From contig CABQNA010000051.1 of the NCBI GenBank assembly GCA_902465425.1, positions 1 to 8,491 of the forward strand: 8,491 bases of DNA. The letters run 5' to 3'. Below the pieces are notes generated by a model that was not told the DNA's origin, did no database searches, and saw only the letters and a list, made by a program, of their open reading frames with translations. Made by a program: the position numbers and the translations under genes. Of this stretch, positions 1-7,924 are shown piece by piece. This stretch comes from an uncultured Collinsella sp. (GTDB lineage Bacteria; Actinomycetota; Coriobacteriia; Coriobacteriales; Coriobacteriaceae). The stretch's first letter is position 1. The number at the start of each line of letters is the position of its first letter.

Positions 1-320
1 GCATTCATCCATTCGGCAGCCGCTTGCGCCGCCAATGCCGAGCTATCAAGCCCCGCATCATGAAGCATCGGAAGAACAGCTTGACGAACCGTGTCATTCG
101 CCCACGTTACGTCAGTTGCAATTTTTTGGCCAGTATCGGCGTCGTCGACAACGGTCGCCGAAAAGAGCTGGTACGCGTCATACCGCGTCGCAGCCGCACC
201 GTCCACCGTAATGGCTCCGGTGTCGGCAGCATGGGCCGTCCCAGGGGCAATCGCGAAAGACAGAATAGCGACCATGATTATCGTCGTGGCAGCCAACAAG
301 CGGCGGCTAAGCCTACTCAC
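1..320 (-). CDS. Partial major fimbrial subunit (sortase-type pilin), N-terminal part
   Basis: Only the first 106 codons are in the window; the gene runs off the left edge. Residues 1-31 form a signal peptide: a basic start (MSRLSRR), a hydrophobic core, and a PGTAHA end with cleavage likely after AHA. The mature start carries an ITVDG segment and then an AYQLFSATV stretch followed by a W-A-N motif about 25 residues later. This pattern is typical of the N-terminal domain of isopeptide-forming fimbrial subunits (FimA/SpaA backbone pilins). The GTG start at 320-318 is chosen because a GAGGTGG ribosome site lies 5 nt upstream (332-326). It overlaps the stop of the large adhesin gene by 8 nt (GTGAGTAG), suggesting translational coupling. 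An in-frame ATG at 359 exists but would add a poor, non-signal-like leader. The major-pilin role is inferred from family resemblance and gene order; the pilin motif, E box and sorting signal lie outside the window. Confidence 0.8.
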   Translation of the reverse strand, partial: MSRLSRRLLAATTIIMVAILSFAIAPGTAHAADTGAITVDGAAATRYDAYQLFSATVVDDADTGQKIATDVTWANDTVRQAVLPMLHDAGLDSSALAAQAAAEWMN

Positions 321-3300
321 GACTACCACCTCGATCTTGATCACGATGGCGACGAGCATGCATCCATGTCGCAGCAAAACACAGCAGCGATGCACCAGCC
401 AGATACGTCATAGTCAAGCCAGCCCCGCCCGCCTCAGGAAGCGTGGTCGAATACTTATTGGTAAAGGTCGGTGGGGTTGTAGAGCCGTTGTCGTAGGTGA
501 CCTCGGTGTTTAGCTTTCCTTCTCCATTAGTCACGACAACCTTAACCTCATGTTTGGTCGTGTCGTAGGTGATGTGGTCCTTGACGTTGTTCTCAGCGCC
601 CGCGGGAATGACCTCGGAGATAACGTACTCATAGATCCCCGTCTTGGTGTAATCCAAGACAAAGTTGATATCACCATCCGCACCGTTCCTGATGGTCTGG
701 AGAACCTTACCGGTCTTCTTGTCCTTGAGCGCAAACCCGAACTGGCTTTCTTGCAAGGTCGAGCCTTCGAGCATCTTGGTGGCAGAAATTGTAGCTTGAC
801 CGCTATAGGGCGCATCATAGACCGTGATGTCGGTACTCACCGTTGGGGTGTCAATGTCGACACCCTTTGCCCTCAGCTCTTCCGCCTTAGTAAGGGCCTT
901 CTGATAGTCGTCCTCATTGTTGCCTTTGAGCAGAATCCACACTGGTTTAGGGGCAATATTGTATCCGCCGGGCGCCTTGGTCTCCTCAAGGCAATACAAC
1001 TTGTAGGCTTTCATCTTTTGCGTAGGAGTGCCGAACGTTACCGTGCCCGTTTCGTCTGTTTCATCACTCCGAATCAGCGTTTTCGCAGAATCGAGGCCGA
1101 ACTCTAATGCCTTGTCCATATCAACCTCGTAGAGCGTGAACTCAGCACCGGGCAGCTTTTTTGTGACATCGCTCTCGTCGACCTTGGTAACCGTTACGCC
1201 GTAACCGCTACCGCCAGCCAAACCAGATGCCTTTTTAATAGCCCAGTCTTTTGAATGGACCGTATCACCGTCATAGACACCCGTAAGCGACGCTTTGTTG
1301 CTCAGAGAAACTGTTTCTCCCTCGTTACCCGCAGGAATGACCTCGTACTCAACTTTGAGATATTCCTTATCGGGCACGCGGAGCGTCATCTTTGTACACG
1401 CCGCGCCGTTTTCATCTTCAATGGTCCTAGCGGAAACGGGGCATTTGTCAGAGCCAAGCAACTTCCAGCCTGTCCCATCGTATTGGGACACATTGACCGA
1501 ATCCGTCACCAGCGTGCACTTGGCATCCATGACATCGACAAGCTCGAGGAAGTCGCTGTCGCTCTTAAGGTTAACTGCCGATTCGTTAACCAAGATGGTG
1601 TACTTGATACGGTTGCTATTGGCGACCTGGTCGCCGGTCTTTTGCAGTACGTTGTTCTTAATGGTGACGGTCCCACTACCGGAGTCGAACGTTTTGCTCC
1701 CCGACTCGGCACTGGCTAAGTTGGTGAACTTCACCTCGTTCTTAGAGGTATCGAGCTCACCGCGCTTGACCGCCGTCTGATACGTAAGCTTAGCGTAACC
1801 AGCATAGTTGCCGAGCGCCGTCGTGGGGATGGAGAAGGTAACGGTGCCTTTGTCATCACTGACGTTCGCAGGGGGTAGGCTGTCGGCGACGGTCTTCTCT
1901 CGCTGGGCGGTACCGTTACCTGCTTTCTGGTCATACGGATTCTGAAACAGCGAGTATTTGGCAGACCCTGGCACATAGCTCATACCACTCGGCAGCGTGT
2001 CAATGACGTTCAGCGGCTGGTTGTTAAGCTTGCCAGCGCCGTAAGGCTCCCCTCCCGGCGTCTTGGCCCTATTCGCATAGACCGTCCACTCAACGATCCA
2101 TGCACCTTTTTCGGAAGACCCATCGATCTTACTCCAGTCGAAATCCTCACGCCAGGAAACAGCGGTTTTCGCAGAGGGCTTCTCAACCTTAGGAGTCGAG
2201 TCCACATCGACGTAGTAATAGATAAAGTCCGTGAAATACTTAGTACCGTTTACTTCCACTGATGCAAAATTGGAGTACCAGCCAGGAAGCGCGTCGGATT
2301 TTGTCATATAAGTAAGCACCGCATCTGGGTTATCTTTGAGCGCATCCCTTACCTTGTTGTTTATCTGAATGGTAAGGTTGAAGTTCTTCTTGGTTGCAAA
2401 CGACGTTGAATCATTGTAATCATCGAACCACCAATCGGTTCCCCGCTCCAAAGGGACATTGCCGATCATAATGGAATAGCTGTCGGCGTCTGGGCCGATA
2501 TTCTGCTTCCAAGCAGTCTGGAACGTATCAAACACTCGAACCGTCTCCGGATTCATCGCGTCAACAATGGAGCCCAGCGCTATCCGAAGCTCCCAGGTTG
2601 CCCGACCTGTTGTCGCCGCATCAGGTTCTTTCAAAAGCCTCTTTACAATCTGCGTCCCCACCAGCTTCGGCGTAAACGTGCCACTGTCCGTGCCGGAAAC
2701 GGAATTGTCACGCGAGATATTCGCACTATTGCTCACCGTGTCATACGAGTCCTGATCTTTCATTTGAGTGTGATAGACAATGCGATAGGGCTTGTACTTA
2801 TCTGTGTCAGATAGACCTGAGAACTTATAGCTAAACGTTTTACCAGTGGAGCTATCGAAATCGCCGCGAGCGATCTCGTCTTCCCCGTAGAGTCCCCTAT
2901 AAACGATGTAATTACCCGTATACGTCTGCTTGTCGTCCAGCGTGTCGGTGAATGTATAGCCATTCATGTCGGTTTTGATATCACCGTTGTTGAGCGTAAC
3001 GATCCATTTGATATCGGACGGCGTTCCGGTGCCATCGCTCTTGTTAATCATGTCATAGCGAAACTTATTTGCTTGACCTTCACATTTATTCGAGTTTTCT
3101 TTGTTTTGGCCCCAAGTCCAGGTGGCGTTGTTTTTTGAACCGGGGAGCTCATCAATCCAAACATAGTTGTCCACAGAAACATTCGGGTTCATAACCGAAT
3201 CATAGGTAATCGTATGAGTCCCTTTGGACAAGTTCCCCAAATTAAGAGTCGCGGTCTGCCCGTTAATGCTTGGCTGTTGCTCGAGCGTCTTGCCGTTCAA

Positions 3301-4020
3301 CTTAAACGATTCAGATACAAACGTAAAATTGCTACCCAACTCATCGGTGAGCTGGACATTGTGAGCATAAGACTCGACCACCAGCTTAAGAGTCCACGTT
3401 ACTTTTCCCTCGCCGCCGGATTGAGAGAACTTTCCTTCCTTCGCTCCCGTCACATCGCCGTCTATGGTCGCAATGTCGATTTCGGCTGTACCGGGAAACT
3501 TAACTTTTGTTGTATCGCCGGAGCCAACGTTCTCATTTGCCAGCTTGAATGAAAAATCAGCACCAACATGAACGTCGGATGGGTGTGTCTTAATCCATGA
3601 CTCTTTAAAAGTAAAAATCAGCTTATTGTTCTCACATCTCCAAGTACCGGCCTCTTGATTGGAATCATCCATAAGGCGGCCACCGGTATTGTCAAATGCT
3701 TTAATGCTGTCCGGGAGAGAGTACTCCGCAACGTTTCGCTCCACACTCGGGCCATGATTTGCCTCGAACTTCGCACTAAATGAACCGTAGAGTGTGTTGG
3801 TCGAAAGCACGGCATTATCATCCAAAGGCGTTTTACGGCCCTCATCGGTAAACAGCTCAACCGTAACGTCCGCCGTCGTCCCATCAATCACAATCGGCGT
3901 CGGTGTGCTCACGTCCTCGGCGCGCACGGGGGCCGCGCCGTGAAACACTGCGGCGGTGAGGCTAATCAAAATGAAAATCAGGGCCGCCATACCCAGCGAC
4001 CGTGAGCGGTGTGCGTCCAT
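313..4020 (-). CDS. Large sortase-anchored pilus/adhesin protein, 1235 aa
   Basis: A secreted, cell-wall-anchored surface protein, probably the tip or ancillary subunit of a covalent pilus. Residues 1-34 are a signal peptide (cleavage after PVRA). Residues about 150-930 hold five Ig-like modules, each with a W/Y-x-V/I/L strand followed 15-35 residues later by a hydrophobic-x-D strand (around 207-226, 337-359, 474-498, 641-674, 804-829), like CnaA/DUF11-type adhesin folds. Residues about 940-1070 form a Cna-B/SpaA domain with K946 and an ETKAPGGY box (E1013); the expected C-terminal Asn is Asp in VYDAP. Residues about 1074-1190 are a Spy0128/FctA-type pilin domain with K1082, YEYVISE (E1136) and FTN (N1188). 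LPEAG (1194-1198), a hydrophobic helix and a basic tail finish the protein. The ATG at 4020 has AGGGGA 5 nt upstream. It precedes and overlaps the major-pilin gene. Ligand and assembly position are not readable from the sequence. Confidence 0.9.
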   Translation of the reverse strand: MDAHRSRSLGMAALIFILISLTAAVFHGAAPVRAEDVSTPTPIVIDGTTADVTVELFTDEGRKTPLDDNAVLSTNTLYGSFSAKFEANHGPSVERNVAEYSLPDSIKAFDNTGGRLMDDSNQEAGTWRCENNKLIFTFKESWIKTHPSDVHVGADFSFKLANENVGSGDTTKVKFPGTAEIDIATIDGDVTGAKEGKFSQSGGEGKVTWTLKLVVESYAHNVQLTDELGSNFTFVSESFKLNGKTLEQQPSINGQTATLNLGNLSKGTHTITYDSVMNPNVSVDNYVWIDELPGSKNNATWTWGQNKENSNKCEGQANKFRYDMINKSDGTGTPSDIKWIVTLNNGDIKTDMNGYTFTDTLDDKQTYTGNYIVYRGLYGEDEIARGDFDSSTGKTFSYKFSGLSDTDKYKPYRIVYHTQMKDQDSYDTVSNSANISRDNSVSGTDSGTFTPKLVGTQIVKRLLKEPDAATTGRATWELRIALGSIVDAMNPETVRVFDTFQTAWKQNIGPDADSYSIMIGNVPLERGTDWWFDDYNDSTSFATKKNFNLTIQINNKVRDALKDNPDAVLTYMTKSDALPGWYSNFASVEVNGTKYFTDFIYYYVDVDSTPKVEKPSAKTAVSWREDFDWSKIDGSSEKGAWIVEWTVYANRAKTPGGEPYGAGKLNNQPLNVIDTLPSGMSYVPGSAKYSLFQNPYDQKAGNGTAQREKTVADSLPPANVSDDKGTVTFSIPTTALGNYAGYAKLTYQTAVKRGELDTSKNEVKFTNLASAESGSKTFDSGSGTVTIKNNVLQKTGDQVANSNRIKYTILVNESAVNLKSDSDFLELVDVMDAKCTLVTDSVNVSQYDGTGWKLLGSDKCPVSARTIEDENGAACTKMTLRVPDKEYLKVEYEVIPAGNEGETVSLSNKASLTGVYDGDTVHSKDWAIKKASGLAGGSGYGVTVTKVDESDVTKKLPGAEFTLYEVDMDKALEFGLDSAKTLIRSDETDETGTVTFGTPTQKMKAYKLYCLEETKAPGGYNIAPKPVWILLKGNNEDDYQKALTKAEELRAKGVDIDTPTVSTDITVYDAPYSGQATISATKMLEGSTLQESQFGFALKDKKTGKVLQTIRNGADGDINFVLDYTKTGIYEYVISEVIPAGAENNVKDHITYDTTKHEVKVVVTNGEGKLNTEVTYDNGSTTPPTFTNKYSTTLPEAGGAGLTMTYLAGASLLCFAATWMHARRHRDQDRGGSRE
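427..441 (-). other. Variant cell-wall sorting signal LPEAG
   Basis: Residues 1194-1198 of the large surface protein read LPEAG, immediately after the pilin-type domain. They are followed by GAG, about 18 mostly hydrophobic residues and a tail rich in Arg and His. The layout is that of an LPXTG sorting signal, but the Thr that sortases normally cleave after is Ala here. Anchoring by a sortase is inferred from the layout. Confidence 0.8.
451..801 (-). other. Spy0128/FctA-type pilin isopeptide domain (within the large adhesin)
   Basis: Residues about 1074-1190. Visible signatures are a Lys in TKMLEG, then F-G-F-x-L-x-D, the Y-E-Y-x-I-S-E strand containing the likely catalytic Glu, a Y-D-x-x-x-H-x-V-x-V-x-V strand and a terminal FTN. 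This is the arrangement in streptococcal Spy0128-like pilin domains, where Lys and Asn form an internal isopeptide bond helped by Glu. The residue assignment is by pattern, not by structure. Confidence 0.82.
811..1203 (-). other. Cna-B/SpaA-type domain (within the large adhesin)
   Basis: Residues about 940-1070. It opens with VTVTKVDE, continues with LPGAEFTLYE and has the family's E-T-K-A-P-x-G-Y box. Known Cna-B domains join an early Lys to a late Asn. Here the late position appears to be Asp (VYDAP), so a Lys-Asp bond or no bond is possible. Confidence 0.85.
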
Positions 4021-4139
4021 AGTTGTCCCCTAATTCCTACAACACGTTGTGGAATACGGCGAATCGTCGGATCTAACACAAACCCCAACATCAACGAGAA
4101 CCTACCTAGCGCATTGCAAGAACCCATTGGGGAGCAACT
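4021..4139 (-). promoter_or_regulatory. Candidate ribosome-site-sequestering leader of the pilus operon
   Basis: On the transcript, AGTTGCTCCCC (4139-4129) can pair with GGGGACAACT (4030-4021), giving 10 base pairs around a single bulged C. The second segment contains most of the AGGGGA ribosome site, and its last base is next to the ATG. The upstream segment can alternatively fold locally as CCC-AAT-GGG, which would free the ribosome site. The complementarity is seen directly; a regulatory role is inference. Confidence 0.35.
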
Positions 4140-4169
4140 TCTAAGACGGTTCGTCTATGCCACATGCAT

Positions 4170-4210
4170 AAAATACAATATAGATACCAATCATGTAAAC
4201 CGCAGGTCAA
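4170..4210 (-). promoter_or_regulatory. Candidate promoter(s) of the pilus operon
   Basis: On the minus strand, TTTACA (4199-4194) lies 18 nt from TATTTT (4175-4170). Slightly upstream, TTGACC (4210-4205) is a good -35 but has a poorer partner (TATCTA at 18 nt spacing). Either would give a leader of about 140-160 nt. A perfect TATAAT also occurs further upstream at 4290-4285, without a convincing -35. The region is A+T-rich, as expected for a promoter, but the exact start is uncertain. Confidence 0.4.
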
Positions 4211-4212
4211 GA

Positions 4213-4231
4213 GGTATTTTAATTTAATACC
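4213..4231. promoter_or_regulatory. Dyad next to the -35, possible operator
   Basis: GGTATT (4213-4218) and AATACC (4226-4231) are perfect inverted 6-bp arms separated by 7 A/T bases. The dyad ends 2 bp upstream of the TTGACC hexamer, a position used by many activators. No regulator gene is in the window. Confidence 0.3.
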
Positions 4232-4353
4232 AGTTGATATTTACTTGTTAACGATTTTGCATTAAAGCAGTTATATTCTATGGAATTATATATATGTTTA
4301 AACAACTTAACTTTGACCAGAAAGCCGATCGGAGGGGATAGCCGCCCCCACCG

Positions 4354-4383
4354 TGGTGCAAGCGAACCTGTCCCCTTGCACCA
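4354..4383. repeat. REP-like palindrome, 9-bp arms
   Basis: TGGTGCAAG (4354-4362) and CTTGCACCA (4375-4383) are perfect inverted arms around a 12-nt spacer containing CCTGTCCC. It is directly adjacent to the typA terminator. Its minus-strand transcript has no T-run after the stem, so it does not look like a terminator itself. The GGGACAGGT core resembles short palindromes associated with Y1-type (RAYT/IS200-like) transposases; this is recalled resemblance, not a match. Confidence 0.45.
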
Positions 4384-4417
4384 AAAAGGGCGCCGACCAT
4401 CGCGGTCGACACCCTTT
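4383..4417 (-). terminator. Intrinsic terminator of typA
   Basis: On the minus-strand transcript a 14-bp stem forms between 4417-4404 and 4398-4385 with a GCGAU loop (4403-4399) and two G-U pairs. T residues at 4387-4383 follow and overlap the stem base. It begins 28 nt after the typA stop codon. Confidence 0.88.
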
Positions 4418-4444
4418 CTCGTTAGACGCTATAAAGCCCAGCGC

Positions 4445-6283
<1,839 letters not shown>

Positions 6284-6330
6284 GTAGTTCCCCTATCTTC
6301 TATCCATATACAAACGGCACGCGTATGCGA

Positions 6331-6358
6331 CCCGCCCAGCGATGCAACGCTCAGCGGG
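6331..6358 (-). other. GC-rich hairpin between the unknown gene and typA
   Basis: On the transcript, CCCGCTGAGCG (6358-6348) pairs with CGCTGGGCGGG (6341-6331) across a 6-nt loop, with one G-U pair and one mismatch. No T-run follows, so it is not a standard intrinsic terminator. It could be a weak terminator, a processing stem or part of the typA leader. I found no convincing typA promoter in the 117-nt gap. Confidence 0.4.
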
Positions 6359-6400
6359 AATATTGAGCCTTTTACCGAAAACTCGTTTATTTTAGCGATT

Positions 6401-6850
6401 TTAGATGAGAGGGGTTTCCTCACCTGCAGGTTCAGGGTCGCTCCACATAAAACCATCGCCGGCGCCCATGCCCTCATACAGCACATATGCCGAAAAACCA
6501 CTCTCGAGCGTGGTTTCGAAGAAGCTCACGAGCAGAGCATCGTGATAGCCGCCGTCAATCTCGACGCAGCCGGTGTAGCCGATGGCATAGCGGGCGATAC
6601 GGCCCAGGCCCTCGTCCTTAAGACCCATCTTGTGCTCGGAAATAAAGTTGGTGGCCGCCTCCAGGCACGCCTCTTCGCCGTCCTCGTCGAGCGCCGCCAG
6701 ATATCGGTTGGAAGCAGCGTCCTCAATCGCCACAACTACGCCCGGATTCTCGCCGGCGGCAAGGTCGTCCAAGAACGCACCAATCAGGTCACACACCATG
6801 GCGTCGAGCTCGGCGGAGACGTTACCGGCGTCCTGCATATCCTGTGCCAT
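6401..6850 (-). CDS. Small acidic cytoplasmic protein of unknown function, 149 aa
   Basis: I do not recognise a family. The protein is strongly acidic, lacks a signal peptide or membrane segment, and looks like a compact alpha/beta domain. Residues 1-31 are likely helical. A VVVAIEDA strand (38-45) is followed by a helix around 58-72. A KMGLKDEGLGRIARYAIGY stretch at 74-92 is the most distinctive part, then CVEIDGGYHDALLVSFFE (95-112), and the C-terminus is acidic and probably disordered (PEPAGEE). The ATG at 6850 is supported by GGGAAGG 7 nt upstream. It lies 30 nt after the membrane-protein gene and 117 nt before typA, so it is probably the last gene of the operon led by the nuclease-family gene, possibly reading into typA. 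Codon use is typical of the surrounding housekeeping block, so I regard it as a real gene. Confidence 0.85.
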   Translation of the reverse strand: MAQDMQDAGNVSAELDAMVCDLIGAFLDDLAAGENPGVVVAIEDAASNRYLAALDEDGEEACLEAATNFISEHKMGLKDEGLGRIARYAIGYTGCVEIDGGYHDALLVSFFETTLESGFSAYVLYEGMGAGDGFMWSDPEPAGEETPLI

Positions 6851-6880
6851 CTTTAGACCTTCCCATCGAGTCTGGCGTCA

Positions 6881-7270
6881 TTACAGTTCTTGTGCCTCGG
6901 CGGCAATCTTAGCGGCAGCGTCGCGGGTGCGCATCATATCCATCGCGCGCTTGTCGAGCACCTTGATCTGACTGGTCAGCATGACCGCATCGACCACACC
7001 CCAGATCACGAGGCCCGTAGAGATCGAAAACCCAAGCGCACCAACTGTACCACGAAGGCGCGAGCAGATTGCCGCGACAAGGGCGGAGACGACAACCATC
7101 TTGATAAACGAGCCGCGGCGTTCGCGAAGCGTGCGGGCCTGCGTCACATAGGCAATGCGAGCCGCCTCAGAAGCCTCCGAGCGCATCTGGGCCTCGCGCG
7201 CAATGGCCGCCGCCTCAGCCGACATACCGCCGGCCATCAGCGAACGCTCCGCAGCCTGGCCGCCCCACAT
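6881..7270 (-). CDS. Small membrane protein with two helices, 129 aa
   Basis: No recognised family. Residues 1-50 are an Ala- and Arg-rich, probably helical or coiled-coil cytoplasmic segment. Two hydrophobic helices follow at about 56-70 and 78-98, separated by a short RLRG turn, which puts both ends on the same, probably cytoplasmic, side. Residues 103-129 form a second charged, Ala-rich helix. The ATG at 7270 directly follows the TAA of the preceding gene (TAAATG, no gap) and has no clear ribosome site, so translation probably depends on reinitiation by ribosomes finishing that gene. An alternative start at Met12 has GGAG 9 nt upstream. The placement suggests co-transcription with the DUF151 protein, but gives no function. 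Confidence 0.8.
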   Translation of the reverse strand: MWGGQAAERSLMAGGMSAEAAAIAREAQMRSEASEAARIAYVTQARTLRERRGSFIKMVVVSALVAAICSRLRGTVGALGFSISTGLVIWGVVDAVMLTSQIKVLDKRAMDMMRTRDAAAKIAAEAQEL

Positions 7271-7771
7271 TTAGAAGTCATCGGGGGAGAGCGTATGGAC
7301 GAACTCGTCGAACTTCTCGAACTCCCGCTCGTCGTCAACTTCCTCGGCATGGGCAGAAACGGTGCCCAGGCGATTCATGATGTCGTCCTCCACAAACATG
7401 GGGGCATTGCTGCGCACGGCAAGGGCAATGGCATCACTGGGACGCGCATCGATCTTATGCTCGTTGCCATCGGCCAACACGACAACCGTCGCGTAAAACA
7501 CGGGCGGCTCGGCGCGAACGATTTCGATGCGTTCGAGCTTGGCACCCAGGGCGCCAACAGTATCGAGCAACAGGTCATGGGTAATCGGGCGCTCGGCGCG
7601 GCCGCTATCGATGCCGCGGCTGATGGCAGCGGCTTCAAACGAACCAGTTTGAATGGAAAGGGAACGCAGTGGCGCGGGCGAGTCCGATTTGCTGCAGCGC
7701 TCGCGAAGCACGATAAGCGATGGCACGGGACCGGCGGCCATGACGATGGTCTCTATGTCGACACGAACCAT
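7271..7771 (-). CDS. Bifunctional nuclease family protein (DUF151/BFN domain), 166 aa
   Basis: Belongs to the DUF151 (BFN) family, whose plant members act as DNases and RNases; the role of the bacterial members is not settled. Visible signatures are EAAAI at 46-50, RPITHDLL at 61-68, a central RIEIVRAEPPVFYATVVVL region (81-99) and the hallmark DARPSDAIALAV at 108-119, followed by an APMFVEDD strand. An acidic C-terminal extension ends in LSPDDF, common in the actinobacterial proteins of this family. I chose the ATG at 7771 (MVRVDIE) because GGAGGTG lies 4 nt upstream at 7782-7776; an open frame to 7819 would remove that site into the coding region. It leads the gene block that runs into the small membrane protein and is separated from the tRNA cluster by a terminator. 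Confidence 0.93.
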   Translation of the reverse strand: MVRVDIETIVMAAGPVPSLIVLRERCSKSDSPAPLRSLSIQTGSFEAAAISRGIDSGRAERPITHDLLLDTVGALGAKLERIEIVRAEPPVFYATVVVLADGNEHKIDARPSDAIALAVRSNAPMFVEDDIMNRLGTVSAHAEEVDDEREFEKFDEFVHTLSPDDF

Positions 7772-7880
7772 GGAACACCTCCGGTACGTAGCGGTTAACA
7801 CGCGGCAAGGTCGCCGCATTGAATAGCTATACTACCCAATCTTTCGCACAGCACACAAAATCAAAGCAGTTAATTTGGGA

Positions 7881-7924
7881 CGGGGCTTTTTTGACTACTT
7901 TTGTTGGATAAGAAAAAAGCCCCG
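7881..7924. repeat. 12-bp inverted repeat sharing an arm with the tRNA terminator
   Basis: CGGGGCTTTTTT (7881-7892) and AAAAAAGCCCCG (7913-7924) are perfect inverted copies with a 20-nt spacer. The right copy overlaps the T-run and the 3' arm of the tRNA terminator, so the two stems cannot form together on one RNA. Confidence 0.6.

Larger units (their letters stand above)
4021..4444. other. 424-nt intergenic region between typA and the pilus operon
   Basis: No gene is accepted here. Reading in the direction of transcription (right to left) it holds the typA terminator (4383-4417), a REP-like palindrome (4354-4383), a strikingly A+T-rich tract (about 4165-4320) with promoter-like hexamers and a dyad, and a leader of about 140 nt ending at the adhesin start codon. 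The leader contains a segment complementary to the ribosome site. Confidence 0.75.

Noticed and set aside
3978..4127. 49-codon minus-strand frame starting in the leader and overlapping the adhesin start codon
   Set aside because: No ribosome site precedes its ATG. A regulatory upstream frame is possible but nothing in the sequence supports translation.
4009..4227. 72-codon plus-strand open frame in the pilus leader region
   Set aside because: No ribosome site or promoter that suits it, no recognised motif, and it runs against the leader and start of the adhesin gene.
6890..7798. Open frame of 302 codons on the plus strand across the membrane-protein and DUF151 genes
   Set aside because: It is antisense to two genes with better support, contains runs of His, Gly and Arg typical of a GC-rich shadow frame, and shows no family motifs.
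7772..7819. Earlier in-frame start for the DUF151 protein at 7819
   Set aside because: The strong GGAGGTG site is 4 nt upstream of the ATG at 7771, and family members begin near that Met. The extra 16 residues look like translated leader.
7781..7860. Promoter for the DUF151 gene
   Set aside because: TAGTAT and TATAGC hexamers occur around 7827-7834 on the minus strand, but the only -35 partner, TTGTGT at 18 nt spacing, matches poorly, so I did not call it.
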